64,000 nucleotides of DNA. Source: Meiothermus sp. Lineage in GTDB: Bacteria > Deinococcota > Deinococci > Deinococcales > Thermaceae. The notes beneath the pieces were generated by a model. The model had not been told where the DNA came from, did no database searches, and saw only the letters and a program-made list of their open reading frames with translations. The stretch is from the NCBI GenBank assembly GCA_026004095.1, contig BPIL01000001.1, positions 1 to 64,000 on the forward strand, given 5' to 3'. Each line of letters begins with the position of its first letter. Position 1 is the stretch's first letter. This document shows positions 8,928 through 18,328 of the stretch, in pieces. The translations under genes and the position numbers were made by a program.

Positions 8928-10586
8928 ATGACCGCGCACGCCGACATACATCTGAAGCTGAAAGACCACCTCGAGTTCCTCTACCCCGGTCGGGGCCAGG
9001 AAGTGCTAGGGCAGCTCATGGCCCTGCTCGAGCGCTATCCGGACCTGGCCCGGCCCCACCCCACCCCCCCCTGGAGCGAGCAGGACGCCCTCCTGATCAC
9101 CTACCCCGACCAGATCACCCAGGCCGGCGAAACCCCCCTGCAAACCCTGCACCGCTTCCTGTGCCAGCACCTCCAGGGGGCCTTCTCCGGGGTGCACATC
9201 CTGCCCTTTTATCCCTACACCTCCGACGATGGCTTCAGCGTGGTGGACTTCAAGCAGGTCAAGCCCGAGTGGGGCACCTGGGAGGATATCCAGGCCATCG
9301 CGGCGGATTTTCGCTTGATGGCCGATCTGGTATGTAACCACGTCTCGGCCTCGAGCCCCTGGTTCCAGGCTTTCTTGCAGGGCGACCCCAGGTACCAGAA
9401 CTACTTCATCACCGTGGAGCCCGGCACCGACCTAAGGGCGGTCTTCCGGCCCCGCGCCCTGCCCCTCCTCACCCCCTTCCAGACCCAAAGCGGCGAGAAG
9501 CTGGTCTGGACGACCTTCTCCACCGACCAGATTGACCTCAATTTCGCCCACCCCGAGGTGCTGTTGGAGGTAATAGACGCCCTGCTGTACTACGTGCAAA
9601 ACGGCGCGCAGCTCATCCGGCTCGATGCGGTGGGCTTTATCTGGAAGGTGATCGGGACAAGCTGCATACACCTGGAAGGGGCCCACCGCATCGTCAAGCT
9701 GATGCGCCTGGTGCTGGATATAAAAGCCCCCCAGGTGGTGCTGATTACCGAGACCAACGTACCGCACCAGGACAACATCGCGTATTTCGGCAACGGCCAC
9801 GACGAGGCCCAGATGGTCTACCAGTTCCCGCTGCCCCCTTTGGTGCTGCACACCTTCCGCACCGGGGATGCCAGCAAGCTGGCCGCCTGGGCCGCCAGTC
9901 TGAAGCCGCCCTCCGAGCGCACCACCTTCTTCAACTTCCTGGCCTCGCACGATGGCCTGGGGGTGGGGCCGGCCCATGGCATTCTGGAGCCCGAAGAAAT
10001 CGAGGCCCTCGTCCAGCAAGCCCTCGACCACGGGGGCCGGGTCAACCACAAGGACACCCCGCCCTACGAGCTGTGCCTGACCCTGTTCGATGCCCTCAAT
10101 CATCCCCACGGCGACGAGGACGAAGACCTCAAGATCGCCCGCTTTCTGGCGGCCCATGCCGTTCTCCTGAGCTTGCAGGGTGTGCCGGGGGTCTACATCC
10201 ACAGCCTCTTCGGCTCGCCCTCCGACCACGCGGGCCTGGAAGAAAGCGGGATCAACCGCCGCCTCAACCGGCACAGGTTCACCGGGCCGGAGCTGACTGG
10301 GCTGCTCTCCAATCCTCATTCGCGCGCCCACAGGGTGCTGGCCCGCCTCACCCACCTGCTCAGGGTGCGGGCTTCCCACCCGGCCTTCCACCCCAACGCG
10401 CCCCAGGTGGTGATGGAGTCCAAAGAGGTGCTGCGCATCCTCCGGGGCTACCGCGACCGGCAGGTGGGGTGCTATATCAACGTGACCAATCGGCCCCAGC
10501 GCATCCGGCGGGTGGGGCGCGACCTGATTAGCGGCAAATACTTCGCCGGTAGTCTGCCGCCCTACGGGGTGGTGTGGCTGGTTTGA
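8928..10586 (+). CDS. GH13 sucrose phosphorylase-like / glucosylglycerate phosphorylase family enzyme
   Basis: LITYPDQI...FSGVHILPFYPYTSDDGFSVVDF...LMADLVCNHVSASSPWFQAFL...LIRLDAVGFIWK...LITETNVPH...NFLASHDGLGVGP. Confidence 0.88.
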   Translation: MTAHADIHLKLKDHLEFLYPGRGQEVLGQLMALLERYPDLARPHPTPPWSEQDALLITYPDQITQAGETPLQTLHRFLCQHLQGAFSGVHILPFYPYTSDDGFSVVDFKQVKPEWGTWEDIQAIAADFRLMADLVCNHVSASSPWFQAFLQGDPRYQNYFITVEPGTDLRAVFRPRALPLLTPFQTQSGEKLVWTTFSTDQIDLNFAHPEVLLEVIDALLYYVQNGAQLIRLDAVGFIWKVIGTSCIHLEGAHRIVKLMRLVLDIKAPQVVLITETNVPHQDNIAYFGNGHDEAQMVYQFPLPPLVLHTFRTGDASKLAAWAASLKPPSERTTFFNFLASHDGLGVGPAHGILEPEEIEALVQQALDHGGRVNHKDTPPYELCLTLFDALNHPHGDEDEDLKIARFLAAHAVLLSLQGVPGVYIHSLFGSPSDHAGLEESGINRRLNRHRFTGPELTGLLSNPHSRAHRVLARLTHLLRVRASHPAFHPNAPQVVMESKEVLRILRGYRDRQVGCYINVTNRPQRIRRVGRDLISGKYFAGSLPPYGVVWLV

Positions 10587-10667
10587 GGCTCCCACATCCT
10601 TCCCACCAAACCCACCTACCCTCCTGAGCGAACCTGGTTCACACGGGTTCTTACAAAGGAGGTCAAG

Positions 10668-11273
10668 ATGAAAAAGAGCATCTGGATTCCACTGATGGCC
10701 CTGATTGCCGGCCTGGCGCTGGCCCAGCCGAGCCCCCCCGTTCCCCCCACGCCCCCTCCTCCTCCAGGCCCAGGAACGAACGCACCCCTGTTCCCCAACC
10801 CCAGCTCCCATCGAGAGGCGGAGCGGGCCTCTAAAGAACTCTACAAGCTGCAATTTGAGCTTTCTTACACACAGGGCCCCCGCGCAGCCCTGGCCCAGCG
10901 CCTGGCCAGCGAAGCCCAGCGGGATTTCCAGGCCCAGCGCCACTTCCAAGCCGCCGAGCGGGCCAAGGCCGCCCGGAAAATTCTGCTGGCCCAGCGCTTT
11001 GAAAGTGGTATGTTCGCCGTAAGCCCCAGCGGCAGGCCCCGCCCGGTAAGCTACTCGGCCCCTTACAGAGCCCAGGAACGGATCGCCCGCCTGGAAGCAG
11101 AGCTGGCCTACTACCGCAACAACAACCCACTGGTGCGGCAGCTCCTGCAGGAGGCTCGAGGTCTCCTGAGCCAGGTAAACCCCAACGATTTCAGCTCCCT
11201 ACAGCGGGCCGAAGCAGCCCATCACCTGGCCAGCGCTGCCGGGGATTTGATCAAGGCCGACCGGGGTTTCTAA
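10668..11273 (+). CDS. secreted hypothetical protein
   Basis: RBS aaaggagg, signal peptide MKKSIWIPLMALIAGLALAQP, Pro-rich segment, helical Ala/Arg-rich body. Confidence 0.7.
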   Translation: MKKSIWIPLMALIAGLALAQPSPPVPPTPPPPPGPGTNAPLFPNPSSHREAERASKELYKLQFELSYTQGPRAALAQRLASEAQRDFQAQRHFQAAERAKAARKILLAQRFESGMFAVSPSGRPRPVSYSAPYRAQERIARLEAELAYYRNNNPLVRQLLQEARGLLSQVNPNDFSSLQRAEAAHHLASAAGDLIKADRGF

Positions 11274-11285
11274 CAAGCCTCACAC

Positions 11286-11312
11286 CACCCGCCCCCTGCA
11301 ACGGGGCGGGTG
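11286..11312 (+). other. GC-rich hairpin between 10668 and 11332 genes
   Basis: CACCCGCCCC-ctgcaac-GGGGCGGGTG, no U-tract. Confidence 0.6.
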
Positions 11313-11331
11313 CCCACGAAAGGAGGTAGCT

Positions 11332-11727
11332 GTGAAAAAGATTTGGTTGTTGCTGGTTCCTTTGCTGGCAGCCTGCGCACCCTACTATGGGCCTAGAGGC
11401 TTCTGGGGGCCCCGCGAGCGGGATTTCTTTGAGGCGCTGGTGGGTTTTCTTTTCCTGATACTATTTGTGCTGCTGATAGCCGTGGTTGTGGTGTGGGTGC
11501 TGCGGCAGGGCCTGTGGCCTCGGCTCAAGGCCGCCATTCCCCCTCCGCTGGCCCCCCGCATCCGGGCCCTCAGGGAGGCCACCGGGTCGCTGCCCCCCGA
11601 CCGGCGCGAGCGACTGAATGACATGATTACAGAAGTCTGGGAGGCCCTCGAGCGCGGGGATCGCAAGAGCGCCGAGGCCGGCGTGCTGCGGGCGGAAGCC
11701 TTCCTCGAGTTCAGTCGAAAGGAATAG
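11332..11727 (+). CDS. small lipoprotein/membrane protein
   Basis: MKKIWLLLVPLLAACAPYYGPRGFW lipobox-like, TM FLFLILFVLLIAVVVVWVL; RBS aaaggagg. Confidence 0.7.
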   Translation: MKKIWLLLVPLLAACAPYYGPRGFWGPRERDFFEALVGFLFLILFVLLIAVVVVWVLRQGLWPRLKAAIPPPLAPRIRALREATGSLPPDRRERLNDMITEVWEALERGDRKSAEAGVLRAEAFLEFSRKE

Positions 11728-11735
11728 CGCTGCGT

Positions 11736-12146
11736 ATGGTGGGTTTTTGGTTGGTAGCCCTCGCATCCCCCCTGCTCCACATCGAGCAGGCGGTACGGCT
11801 GGCCCAGGATCATCTAGGCCAGCCGTACGAACCCTACAAGGTCGAGTTCAAGCTGGACAAATCACCCCCGTACCTGGAGGTGCGGCTGGGGGGCTGGGAA
11901 ATTTGGGTGGAGGCGCGCACCGGGCAGATTTTCCGCGTGCGTCCCAAACCCCCGCCGCCCCACACCCGCGAAGCCCACCTGCCCTTCAGCCGGGCCCTCC
12001 AGCTTGCCAGAACCCACCTGGGCGCAGTGGAGAAGCTCGAGCTCAAGCCCAAGCCCAAAGAACGTCTGCTGGTCTGGGAGGCCAAAACCGGCCGCCGGGA
12101 AGTTTGGATTGAGGCCCGCACCGGGCAGATCGTCTTGCGTAGGTGA
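11736..12146 (+). CDS. PepSY-domain protein (two PepSY-like units)
   Basis: AVRLAQDHLGQPYEPYKVEFK...WEIWVEARTGQIFRV and ALQLARTHLGAVEKLELKPK...REVWIEARTGQIVLRR. Confidence 0.75.
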   Translation: MVGFWLVALASPLLHIEQAVRLAQDHLGQPYEPYKVEFKLDKSPPYLEVRLGGWEIWVEARTGQIFRVRPKPPPPHTREAHLPFSRALQLARTHLGAVEKLELKPKPKERLLVWEAKTGRREVWIEARTGQIVLRR

Positions 12147-12148
12147 GT

Positions 12149-12805
12149 ATGCGACTTTTGCTGGTAGAAGATCACACCGGGCTGGGCCGGCTGCTGCAAG
12201 ACACCCTCAGCGGCCAGGGGTTTGCAGTGGATCTGGCCGAGGACATCGCCAGCGCCGATGGCCTGCTGCAAAGCTTCCCTTACGATCTGGTGGTTCTGGA
12301 TCTGGGTCTTCCAGACGGGGACGGCATCGAGCTGTTGCAAGCGCTCCGGGCCCGGGGCGAAAAGAGCCCCGTGCTGATTCTGACCGCCCGGGACGGCCTG
12401 GCCGATCGGGTAAAAGGCCTGGAGGCCGGGGCCGACGACTACCTGGTCAAACCCTTTCACCCCGAAGAGCTGGTCGCCCGGATCAGAGCCCTTTTGCGGC
12501 GGGCTCGAGGGGAGGCGACCAACCGTCTGAGGGTGGGTCGGCTCGAGCTCGACCTGGAGCTCAAAAGGGCCTGGTGGAACGGCCGGTCGGTGCACCTGTC
12601 CGGTCGGGAGTATGCCCTTCTGGAATTCATGGCCCTCCACGCCGAAGGTTATTTTTCCCGCGAGGCCCTCATGGAGAAGGTCTGGCCTGGAGAGGCCGCC
12701 ATAGACCCCCGCACGGTGGACACCTATGTGCGCTACCTGCGGCGCAAGCTCTCGCCGGAGGCTATAGAAACCGTGCGCAATCTGGGCTACCGTTTTCTGG
12801 GATGA
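12149..12805 (+). CDS. OmpR-family response regulator
   Basis: MRLLLVEDHTGLGRLLQDTL...YDLVVLDLGLPDGDG...ILTARDGLADRVKGLEAGADDYLVKPF; winged-helix C-terminus. Confidence 0.93.
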   Translation: MRLLLVEDHTGLGRLLQDTLSGQGFAVDLAEDIASADGLLQSFPYDLVVLDLGLPDGDGIELLQALRARGEKSPVLILTARDGLADRVKGLEAGADDYLVKPFHPEELVARIRALLRRARGEATNRLRVGRLELDLELKRAWWNGRSVHLSGREYALLEFMALHAEGYFSREALMEKVWPGEAAIDPRTVDTYVRYLRRKLSPEAIETVRNLGYRFLG

Positions 12806-14124
12806 GCCTGCGCCTGCGCCTGACCCTGCTGGTGATGGTGGTGACCACCGCCGGCTTCCTGGCGAGTGGGGTTCTGCTCAGGTGGGGCCTCGAGGCCAGC
12901 CTGCTTCACCGGCTGGACAGCCAGCTCGAGCGCGCCACAGAGACCGCGCTCACCCTCCTGGGCCCCGACCCCGAGGACGGCAGTTCGCGCTTTGTGCCCG
13001 AACGGGGCCTGCCGGTTTTACCCCAATTGCTCCCGGGCCTGGTGCTGCTGCTGGTAAGCGAAGATGGTACCCTGCTGGACGCTTTTGGCCGCCCGCCCAC
13101 CCCCAGGCTATTGCAGGAGCTGGCCCGGGGAAAATCCCCCATCTACCGGATACATACCCGTCCCCTCGCGGATGGGCTGCTGCTGCGCGCGGCCCTGCCC
13201 CTCGAGCCCGTACAAGAAAGCCTGAGCTTTCTGAGCCGCCTTCTCCTATGGGTCATTCCCCTGGTCTCCCTGGGAACCCTGGTGGGGGCTTATTTTCTTT
13301 TGGGGCGCGGCCTGCACCCACTGGATCGACTCACCCGTCAGGCCATGGCCCTGGCCGAGCAGCGCCTGTGGAGCTCCAGCCTGCTCGAGCCCAGAAGCCG
13401 CGACGAGGTGTGGCGCTTTGTACGCGCCATTAATAGCCTGCTTGCCGCGTTGGGCGAGGTCATCCAGAGCGAGCGTCGCTTCACCCAGGACGCCGCCCAT
13501 GCGCTGCGCACCCCGCTGACCATCCTGGGCGGCCGCATTGAGCGGGCCCTCGCCCAGGCCCCCGCTTCGGTAAAGCCAGAACTTTTAGAAGCCCAGAAAA
13601 GCCTGCGGGATCTGCTGGACTTGGTGGAGTCTCTACTTCATCTGGCCCGCGCCGATGCCGGTATCCTGGAAAAACGCCCTGTTTCCCTGGATACCCTGGC
13701 CTTCGAAGAATCTGAGCGGATGCGGGAGGCCTTTATCCGGCTGGACTGGTTCCTGCCCGAGGAACCGGTCGTGGTATCCGGGGATGAAACCGCCTTGCGG
13801 GCGGCTATCCGGGCCCTGCTAGAAAACGCCCTGCACCACGGTGGGGGGCGGGCCAGCCTCCGGGTCTACACCCAGCAGCAGCAGGCCCACCTGGAGATCC
13901 ACGACCAGGGGCCCGGCCTCGAGCCCGGGCAAATTCCCCACATTTTCCAGCGTTTTTACCGTGGGCGTCGAAGCGCCGGCAGCGGACTGGGGCTGGCTTT
14001 AGTAGAGGCCGTTGTGCGCTGGCATGGGGGCCAGGTCATGGCCGGCCGATCCCCGGAGGGCGGCGCGCTCCTGGGGTTTGCCATACCCGTTGAAAACGGG
14101 CTCGTAGGCGGGCTGGCGAGATAA
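12802..14124 (+). CDS. sensor histidine kinase
   Basis: ATGA overlap with preceding RR; two TMs; DAAHALRTPLTILGGRIERAL H-box; ALLENALHHGG; GSGLGLALVEAVVRWHGG. Confidence 0.92.
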   Translation: MSLRLRLTLLVMVVTTAGFLASGVLLRWGLEASLLHRLDSQLERATETALTLLGPDPEDGSSRFVPERGLPVLPQLLPGLVLLLVSEDGTLLDAFGRPPTPRLLQELARGKSPIYRIHTRPLADGLLLRAALPLEPVQESLSFLSRLLLWVIPLVSLGTLVGAYFLLGRGLHPLDRLTRQAMALAEQRLWSSSLLEPRSRDEVWRFVRAINSLLAALGEVIQSERRFTQDAAHALRTPLTILGGRIERALAQAPASVKPELLEAQKSLRDLLDLVESLLHLARADAGILEKRPVSLDTLAFEESERMREAFIRLDWFLPEEPVVVSGDETALRAAIRALLENALHHGGGRASLRVYTQQQQAHLEIHDQGPGLEPGQIPHIFQRFYRGRRSAGSGLGLALVEAVVRWHGGQVMAGRSPEGGALLGFAIPVENGLVGGLAR

Positions 14125-14144
14125 CCACCGCCCCAGGGCCTCGC

Positions 14145-15509
<1,365 letters not shown>

Positions 15510-15598
15510 CTATCTCCTCCGGTTTGGGTTTGGAATCGGGCCGCGGATACACCGCGCTCAGATAGCGCAAATCATATCCCATCACCCCGCCGCGAACA

Positions 15599-15874
15599 CT
15601 ACGGCCTGAGGAGTGCAACCAGTGCGGCGTATAGCCCGGCCCCCACCCCATACAACCCCAGCCAGAGCAAATCGGCCACCCGCAGCCGCCGGCGCAGCAG
15701 TTGCACAACCCCCACCCAAAACAGCCCCAGCGAAACCACCAGGCAAAACAGGCTCAGGTAGGCGATAAAAAGCGGGGCCGCTACGCTGCGGGCAAGCAGC
15801 CAGGAACCCCCCGCCATAACCAGCGGGAGCCAGAGGAGCAGGGTGGCGTAGATCAGCCAGCGGCGGCCTTGCAC
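15599..15874 (-). CDS. small integral membrane protein
   Basis: GTG start at 15874 (VQGRRWLIYATLLLWLPLVMAGG...), three hydrophobic segments. Confidence 0.6.
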   Translation of the reverse strand: MQGRRWLIYATLLLWLPLVMAGGSWLLARSVAAPLFIAYLSLFCLVVSLGLFWVGVVQLLRRRLRVADLLWLGLYGVGAGLYAALVALLRP

Positions 15875-16230
15875 CCTTTCATTATCGCAGGATGCCGCCC
15901 AGCTCGAGGCCCCACCCAAGCCGTAGCTGCTCCCCGGTGGCCTGGAGGCGCCAGCTCCGGTGACAAGCCCACAAAGGCCTTCCAGGTGGCGTCTAGGGTA
16001 AGCTCGAGCGCGCCCGACAAGAGCAATCCGTGCTCCACCCGCGTAAATGCAAAAATCCCCCGTTCGGCCTCCTCCCCTAGCCCAGAGGTCTGCAAGGGGG
16101 CATAACGTAGGGCGAGACTGTAACGAAGCTGGCCCGGCCTATCCTGGGGCCGCACCAGCGAGTCTATGGGTTGGGATTGCGCCAGCGCCAGCCCGCCCAA
16201 AACAAGCAGCACACACCAGAGCCTTCTCAT
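15853..16230 (-). pseudogene. exported beta-strand-rich protein, possible 3' frameshift
   Basis: Signal peptide MRRLWCVLLVLGGLALAQ; LRYSLALRYAPLQTSG..., but the C-terminus switches to low-plausibility sequence while another frame reads RSWRLQATGEQLRLGWGLELGGILR* ending at 15882 just before the next gene. Confidence 0.5.
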
Positions 16231-16862
16231 GGCAGCCCCCGCACCAGGCCGCGCAGACGCCCCAACCGGGCTTGCGCCCATTCCAGGGCCTGGGCCTGGC
16301 GAGCCTTAGCCAGCCCTGCCGCCGGCTCTTCCGGTAGCGGCACCAGCACCACCCCACTAAAGCCCTTTTCCGACAGCAGCTCCTCCAACGGAAGGAGCCG
16401 CCGACCCCAGCTCGGATCAGCCAGCATCACCTGCCCCTCCACCACCCCCACCGCCACCACGTAGTGGGGTTCGGGCTAGGTGGTGTGCAAAATCACCGGC
16501 AAACCGCCGCGTTCGAAATAGTCCCTGAGCTGTTCTAGGCTCAGCCGAAAACCCCGGCTCTCTATGCCTAAGGCCTGCATGGCCTGGCGCAGCGCCAGGG
16601 CGTGGATACCCATACCCACCTGCCGCACCTCCCCCTCGTTTTTCTGCATGGCCTGCAAGGCCAGTTCCAGCACCCTGGCCTCGTCCACATCCGCCCGGTC
16701 GTAGTAGTGGCGCAGCAGCGTAGCCACCGCCGCCGGGCCACAGGTAAACCAGTCGGTCTGCCCTACCACACCCTGGTATCGTGACACCCGATACGGTGTG
16801 GGCTGCGCCAGGCCATGAACACAAAACAGGAAAAACAGAAGTATCAGGAAGTTACGGTTCAT
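16227..16862 (-). pseudogene. exported C39-family (papain-like, bacteriocin-processing type) peptidase interrupted by in-frame TAG
   Basis: Signal peptide MNRNFLILLFFLFCVHGLAQ; Cys motif GQTDWFTCGPAAVATLLRHYY; ...GGLPVILHTT* (TAG 16478-16476) then in the same frame PEPHYVVAVGVVEGQVMLADPSWG. Confidence 0.8.
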
Positions 16863-16865
16863 GCT

Positions 16866-17036
16866 TTACTTTCTCCCAAAGAAGGTTTCCCCCACCCACA
16901 AAATGAGTCCATGCAAAACAGACATCAGCACAACAATGTTCCAATCGGCGGGCGTCCCGAACAAAACTTTCGAGGTGGCGTAGCCTACAAATGTTAGCCT
17001 GATGTAATTACGAAGACTCTCGACAGATGCCTTCAT
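16866..17036 (-). CDS. 56-aa putative membrane protein (not in ORF track)
   Basis: MKASVESLRNYIRLTFVGYATSKVLFGTPADWNIVVLMSVLHGLILWVGETFFGRK*; ends 3 bp before the C39 start; no clear SD. Confidence 0.45.
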   Translation of the reverse strand: MKASVESLRNYIRLTFVGYATSKVLFGTPADWNIVVLMSVLHGLILWVGETFFGRK

Positions 17037-17174
17037 TTAAAAGGAGCCGATTTGAAGAAGCGATACGAACTCCCGAATGGGTCTTCTAACTGTCTCCCCC
17101 TTTTTGTCCCTCTCCCGCATAAGGCCAAGCAAGCCCTCGGAAACCACTATGGCTAGTAAAGTAGTCACTAGCAT
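17037..17174 (-). CDS. 45-aa putative membrane peptide (not in ORF track), same frame as next ORF
   Basis: MLVTTLLAIVVSEGLLGLMRERDKKGETVRRPIREFVSLLQIGSF* with TAA directly followed by ATG. Confidence 0.4.
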   Translation of the reverse strand: MLVTTLLAIVVSEGLLGLMRERDKKGETVRRPIREFVSLLQIGSF

Positions 17175-17178
17175 GGCG

Positions 17179-17679
17179 TCATATCCGCATCAACTGTCGT
17201 GAGGCCTCAAACTGGTTGAATCGCCAATCCAGAAATAGGCCTAGTAAAACCACCAATGATGTCGATATTACGTTTGTTAATATTACGTCTATGCCTAAAT
17301 CATCTCCCTCCAAGCTGTTTCCCCAAAGGTATAGTAAGAATGCGGCGACCCATACCAAAATCGCTAGCAGCAACCCAGCCACCAGCCCCCGCCTCTGAGA
17401 TGGTGCCGGACTCGAACCGAACAACGCCCGGTACTCAGGATATCCCTTAAACGAGCCACGGTTGATAAAGGTGAGAATGTGAGCGAAATAGTAGCCAACC
17501 AAAAGAGTACTGACTTTACCCAGCACTTCCCCAAGCGTCCAATCAAAAGTTTTGTCATCCACATACGGGTTGAATGTGGTAGATCCCCAACTGATTATCA
17601 GGAGGAACCCGATGATGTGAAATACTGGAAACAGTCTGCCGAGCTTTTTTAGCATCCGAATCAGATCCTCCAGCACCAT
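17179..17679 (-). CDS. multi-pass membrane protein, candidate immunity/accessory protein
   Basis: MVLEDLIRMLKKLGRLFPVFHIIGFLLIISWG... with about four hydrophobic segments; located between the precursor and peptidase genes. Confidence 0.6.
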   Translation of the reverse strand: MVLEDLIRMLKKLGRLFPVFHIIGFLLIISWGSTTFNPYVDDKTFDWTLGEVLGKVSTLLVGYYFAHILTFINRGSFKGYPEYRALFGSSPAPSQRRGLVAGLLLAILVWVAAFLLYLWGNSLEGDDLGIDVILTNVISTSLVVLLGLFLDWRFNQFEASRQLMRI

Positions 17680-17722
17680 CTGGTTGCCCTCGCTTGGGGG
17701 CAACCATTTCTTTAAGACAAAA

Positions 17723-18166
17723 CTATCTATTTCTGGGACTCCAGGCCCCACCTACCGCTTGCGCACTCTTTTCGGTGCTCCATGCAATTCCAACACCTAC
17801 ACCTGCCATCGCTGCCTGGGCCACCTTGGAGCCAAGCTGCCTCGCCGCATTAAACGCTATCTCCACAAGCTCACCTTTGGCTCCACCCACCACGCCTAGC
17901 GCCGCACCGCTTACGGCTGCACCAACTGCTCGCCAACCGCTGCATTCACAAGCACTTACGGCAGAGTGAGCTCCCATTGCTGCACCTATAGCGGCCCAAA
18001 GCCACCGTCCCTCCACTTCCGCCAGCTCTTCATCGCTCAACTCCTGCCCCACCGGCAGCACCAGGGCCGGGCTGGTTGGCTTGAAGCTGGATTGGCTACT
18101 CTGGGCCAGGGCCGGGGCAAGGGCCAGCAGGGTGAGTATGGTTAGGGCTTGAACAACTCGCTGCAT
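17723..18166 (-). CDS. exported bacteriocin-like precursor with LSDEELAEVEG leader-like motif and Gly-zipper region
   Basis: RBS aaggagg; MQRVVQALTILTLLALAPALAQ signal; LPVGQELSDEELAEVEGRWLWAAIGAAMGAHSAVSACECSGWRAVGAAVSGAALGVVGGAKGE. Confidence 0.65.
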   Translation of the reverse strand: MQRVVQALTILTLLALAPALAQSSQSSFKPTSPALVLPVGQELSDEELAEVEGRWLWAAIGAAMGAHSAVSACECSGWRAVGAAVSGAALGVVGGAKGELVEIAFNAARQLGSKVAQAAMAGVGVGIAWSTEKSAQAVGGAWSPRNR

Positions 18167-18328
18167 GGTTCCTCCTTCTGGGGTTTCGATACCAGCGCTG
18201 GCACTACTGGTATAGCAAAACAACACCCCCCACCCAGCGTGATTTGGACTACTTTGGTCGGCCAAAACTAAAGCCTTCATTAAGGCATTGTAAGCACCGC
18301 ATGGACAGGCACCATCCGGGTTTTTAGC

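Noticed and set aside
9432-10949. 505-aa minus-strand ORF
   Set aside because: Antisense to the GH13 enzyme and the next gene; composition typical of a GC-rich shadow frame.
12004-12801. N-terminal ~266-aa extension of the histidine kinase ORF (706-aa tracked ORF)
   Set aside because: Overlaps the conserved PepSY and response-regulator genes in another frame; the extension is Arg/Gly/Pro-rich GC-driven sequence. The natural start is ATG 12802.
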